The position numbers and the translations under genes were made by a program. The notes below the pieces were generated by a model. It searched no databases, was not told the origin of the DNA, and saw nothing but the letters and a program-made list of their open reading frames with translations. Of a stretch of DNA of 64,000 nt, positions 61,252-64,000 are shown piece by piece. Origin of the DNA: Diploptera punctata (lineage: Eukaryota; Arthropoda; Insecta; Blattodea; Blaberidae). The DNA lies in the NCBI GenBank assembly GCA_030220185.1, contig JASPKZ010009897.1, positions 1 to 64,000 of the forward strand. Direction: 5' to 3'. Each line of letters begins with the position of its first letter. Within the stretch, counting starts at the first letter, position 1.

Positions 61252-61770
61252 ATGAATGTGGAAATATTTGAGAATCGGTTCAAGAATACATTAATGAAAA
61301 ATCTATTCCCTAATGAACGATATGTCATTATTGATGACGCTAGTTACCATTCTCGCCTGAAAATTAAAATCCCAACTATGGCCAATAATAAAGAAGAAAT
61401 CATTGCATTTATGCATGATAATAATTTGCCAGTACCTAATCCGATGCCCATAAAATCAGTGTTGATACAAATTATAAAGGAGGCTAATATAATTCCAGAA
61501 CATATAGTTGATGCTATAGCAAGAGATATTGGATGCGAAGTGTTGCTTTTGCCGCCATATTATTGCTGCTTCAATCCGATCGAACTAATCTGGGCAAAAT
61601 TTAAAAAATCTCTAAGAAAACGAAACGTTACTCCGTCAATGAGCGAAATTGTGTGCACTGCAATCCGGGAATGTGTTAATGTGTGGTTTCAATGTGTTCG
61701 GCATGTGAAAGAGACGGAAGAACGTTACATGCACCGGGACGAGTCCTTTCATCTTACACGTCAACAATGA
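61252..61770 (+). CDS. Tc1/mariner-superfamily transposase, C-terminal catalytic part (DD82E type)
   Basis: 172 codons, intact. VIIDDASYHS holds the second Asp (residue 28). CFNPIELIWAKFKKSLRKRN holds the Glu (residue 111), with 82 residues between them. The 30- to 40-residue spacing of classic mariner and Tc1 is much shorter; a D82E spacing has been described for the Sailor group of Tc1/mariner transposons. LLPPYYCCFNP is the usual run-up. The first Asp is upstream in a broken frame. The protein would cut and paste the element; this copy is defective. Terminal repeats were not found. Confidence 0.8.
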   Translation: MNVEIFENRFKNTLMKNLFPNERYVIIDDASYHSRLKIKIPTMANNKEEIIAFMHDNNLPVPNPMPIKSVLIQIIKEANIIPEHIVDAIARDIGCEVLLLPPYYCCFNPIELIWAKFKKSLRKRNVTPSMSEIVCTAIRECVNVWFQCVRHVKETEERYMHRDESFHLTRQQ

Positions 61771-62344
61771 TACTGAAAATACAAGTGAAGGTGAAAACTA
61801 AGGTATGTCAATTTTCAGCATTATATTAAATTTATGTAGATCTACAATCTATATTAATGTTGGAATCAAATTATTTAATATATATATTTTGTATATATAT
61901 TTTTAATTCCAATTTTAAAAGTGAAACAATACCAAATAATAACATAAAATTAAATAATAACATAAATAATCAATGTCTTCTGTCTTTGTGTAATAAAAGC
62001 CCATAGCGCTATGAGAAACGTGACAACACCGCATGTCAAATATTGTCGCGCGGCACCCGCTTTTATATAAACTGTTATCCATCCGTGCGAGGCAATAATA
62101 TCTGAAAATGTATTCATATTTACCTGATAGAAAAAAACGTTTGCCTATGATGTATCTAAATTTCTTAGCAGTATAAACTTGTAGATAAAACAGTTTTGAG
62201 TACAATTTGTGAAATATTAAAATTTCAGTAATTTAAAATATTTTTTAATGTCACATTGAGTGTCGTTGCTTCGTAACGTACTCGCAATTTATTGCATAAC
62301 TTCTGTTATTCAACTAATGTGTTATGAAAGTTATCTTCTTTGTA
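61771..62344. other. no gene recognised
   Basis: AT-rich; the transposon's right end should lie here but I could not find a matching inverted repeat. Confidence 0.35.
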
Positions 62345-62570
62345 AATTATTAGAGCCAAAATGGTCACCGAACATCATCTGGCCATCATTATCATATTCG
62401 CCATGTTTAGTATGAATGTGTGTGGGCATGATGTATTTCGTCTTAATGTTGTGTTGTCTTGGAGGAGGTCCTGACATTGAGCTAATCACTCATTCAAGGA
62501 GGCTCACCATGTTCTTGTGTGGTTAAAAACGTATGTGGGTGATCGATAGTTAAATCTCTCTCCGGACAAG
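62345..62570 (+). repeat. SINE family G, copy 2 (body)
   Basis: ATCATATTCGCCATGTTTAG, TAATGTTGTGTTGTCTTGGA, TGACATTGAGCTAATCACTC, CCATGTTCTTGTGTG align with 2980-3120. The tRNA head is not present. Confidence 0.65.
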
Positions 62571-62639
62571 TGGTGCAATTGTTAGTCCCGGATGTCCTGC
62601 GTTACGTAATAGTACCGTACCTACAAAGTGTGAAGTTAA

Positions 62640-62650
62640 AATACAATAAT

Positions 62651-62704
<54 letters not shown>

Positions 62705-62712
62705 ATTGTCTA
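62640..62712. repeat. (TA)n flanked by inverted arms
   Basis: About 25 TA units framed by ACAATAATGGA on the left and TCCATTGT on the right, so the tract sits in an imperfect palindrome. Confidence 0.85.
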
Positions 62713-62867
62713 TGTGTAGCGGAGAATTTCCAAATCGAATAAAACAAATTACATTTAATGTACTCGTGGAATCCCTTGTTTAAAAATTCTCAAATCACAG
62801 CTTTATCTCCATAGATACGTGACACAAAGGTAAAATTTAGTTAATTTGACATTGGGTGTAAGTTATT

Positions 62868-63110
62868 AGGAAAATGTTTGGAACAAAGGGAGATGAAAGA
62901 TAGGTGACTGGAGAAGACTATTTAACAGTGAATTGCGTGGTCTTTGTAGGAAGACAGATATAATAAGAACAGTTAAATCTCATAGACTGCGATTGGGCAG
63001 GAGATGTGTCTAAATTGGGGAATGAAAGACGTGCTAGGAAGCTTCTTGTAGGAAAACCAGAGGAAAAACGCGCAGTTGGTGTTTTAAATAAGACCATCGA
63101 CATCAACTAG
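62868..63110 (+). pseudogene. RTE-type LINE, C-terminal fragment
   Basis: It reads through LRKMFGTKGDE..., TVNCVVFVGRQI-type shifted frames and AGRCV in place of AGHV, ending ACCAGAGGAAAAACGCGCAG. Blocks CTCATAGACTGCGATTGGGC and GAAGCTTCTTGTAGG match the reference copy. 5' and 3' truncated. Confidence 0.7.
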
Positions 63111-63164
63111 AGTAGGGAACATTCATTAAAATATTGTGAAACAAATAGTCGGAAACACATTGCA

Positions 63165-63460
63165 AAATTAGCTAAGGCAGTATACTACAAGCCGGGAGGT
63201 CGTGAGTTCTATTCCAGATGAGGTCACGATTTTTATCACTTGAGCAACATTGTGGTAGGAACATGTGACTGGGTTGTACCCAGCCTCTAAAATCAATGAG
63301 TAACAGATATACTTTCTTGACTAAAAATGTCCTTCACGCAGTACTGAAAACTCGGGAGATAAATAGTATTCAATTGTCTAAAGACGCGTCAACCATAATC
63401 TCTACTTTTTCAATAGCTCTCTCAGACCTGTGATAGGATCGCTTTACACCTTTACAAATA
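63165..63460 (+). repeat. SINE family A, copy 5
   Basis: Head GCCGGGAGGTCGTGAGTTCT (degraded B box), body CCCAGCCTCTAAAATCAATG, end GTGATAGGATCGCTTTACAC. The most diverged copy. Confidence 0.65.
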
Positions 63461-63899
63461 TATAACTTGAGGTGATGAGTGCTTTCACCAGATAACTTGA
63501 TGCCTTCACATACTCACTTCTTTCAAGAGGTTTCGTGATGTTTTATGAAATTTGTTGTGTTAACTTTCACATTAAACTAGACCTGAAAGCTTATGTTGAT
63601 CTACCGAAATAACTAACTTATGTAGGTGCAATATTGTAGTCTGAGAACAAATGAGTATGAGTATTGATTTCCAAAAATTACTAAGGGAGAAAAATCAATA
63701 AGATAGATATTATAAATAAGTAGATAACCTGGAGTTAATAAACAAATCAAGCAATAAGCGGGAGAAAATCATGACTGCAGAAATTCCCATATAATAGTTG
63801 ATACAGGAATCGAAAAGTCCAATGACTTAATGTATCATGTCTTGGCAGAGGTACACAACACCCTATGCAGAAGGAATTTTCTCACCGAATATTGGTCAG
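63461..63899. other. no gene recognised
   Basis: AT-rich, no ORF. Confidence 0.35.
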
Positions 63900-64000
63900 T
63901 AGGCGATCGGTGTCCTTAAGGAAACGCCCAGTTGGTAGACCAAGAATGATTTGAGGGAAGTAGATTAAACAATTGATGATTGGAAGATATGCGATCAAGA
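63900..64000 (+). pseudogene. RTE-type LINE fragment at window edge
   Basis: GGAAACGCCCAGTTGGTAGA, CAAGAATGA, TTTGAGGGAAGTAGATTA and GATGATTGGAAGA match the last 100 bases of the RTE coding tail. Continues beyond the window. Confidence 0.6.

Overview
This window looks like a stretch of insect nuclear genome made almost entirely of repeats. It is AT-rich and full of ATT, TA and GAT microsatellites. I can support no intact host gene. The repeats include an RTE-type LINE with the exonuclease/endonuclease and RRLRWAGH-type C-terminus common in insects, several tRNA-headed SINE families, BEL/Pao and Gypsy LTR retrotransposons, Penelope-like elements and Tc1/mariner-type transposases. The combination suggests a large polyneopteran genome such as a cockroach or termite relative, but that is an inference from repeat style.

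Layout. Bases 1-4300 hold SINEs and LINE scraps. Bases 4306-22890 are the most structured part. A unit made of block P (about 560 bp, promoter-like), block Q (about 600 bp), a tandem array of RTE 3' ends and an AT-rich tail occurs at 4306-7675 and again at 8405-21070. A third, partial copy (block P only) lies at 22345-22890. Because the copies align, insertions in one copy can be read against the empty site in another. Copy 1 carries a LINE 3' end with an 8-bp target-site duplication and a separate insertion of about 420 bp. Copy 2 is split by about 10.5 kb of nested elements: a minus-strand LINE, itself broken by a DNA transposon of about 3 kb (with a pogo-like deletion derivative inside) and by a head-to-head pair of Penelope-like elements bounded by a 6-bp duplication.

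Bases 22890-26340 hold LINE tails, a tRNA-like foldback and a dispersed repeat. A 6.87-kb BEL/Pao element (26343-33212, minus strand, 5-bp target duplication TACAG) interrupts a LINE reading frame that resumes at 33218. Bases 33600-44380 carry a mariner-like remnant, more SINEs, a second Penelope-type fragment inside perfect inverted repeats, and LINE reverse-transcriptase relics. A 7.29-kb Gypsy element (44382-51667, minus strand, 4-bp duplication TGGT) has a nearly intact pol. It is followed by a nearly full-length but decayed RTE LINE (52076-55384). Bases 55400-64000 hold dispersed repeats, a small inverted-repeat element with an 86-residue ORF, SINEs, and a Tc1/mariner-superfamily transposase of DD82E type.

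All coding sequences recognised belong to mobile elements and nearly all carry frameshifts or stops, so the locus reads as a layered record of insertions. The least expected signals are hammerhead-ribozyme-like motifs in both Penelope families, the tandem array of LINE 3' ends shared by two duplicated units, and the promoter-like block P. I found no CRISPR, operon or bacterial feature.
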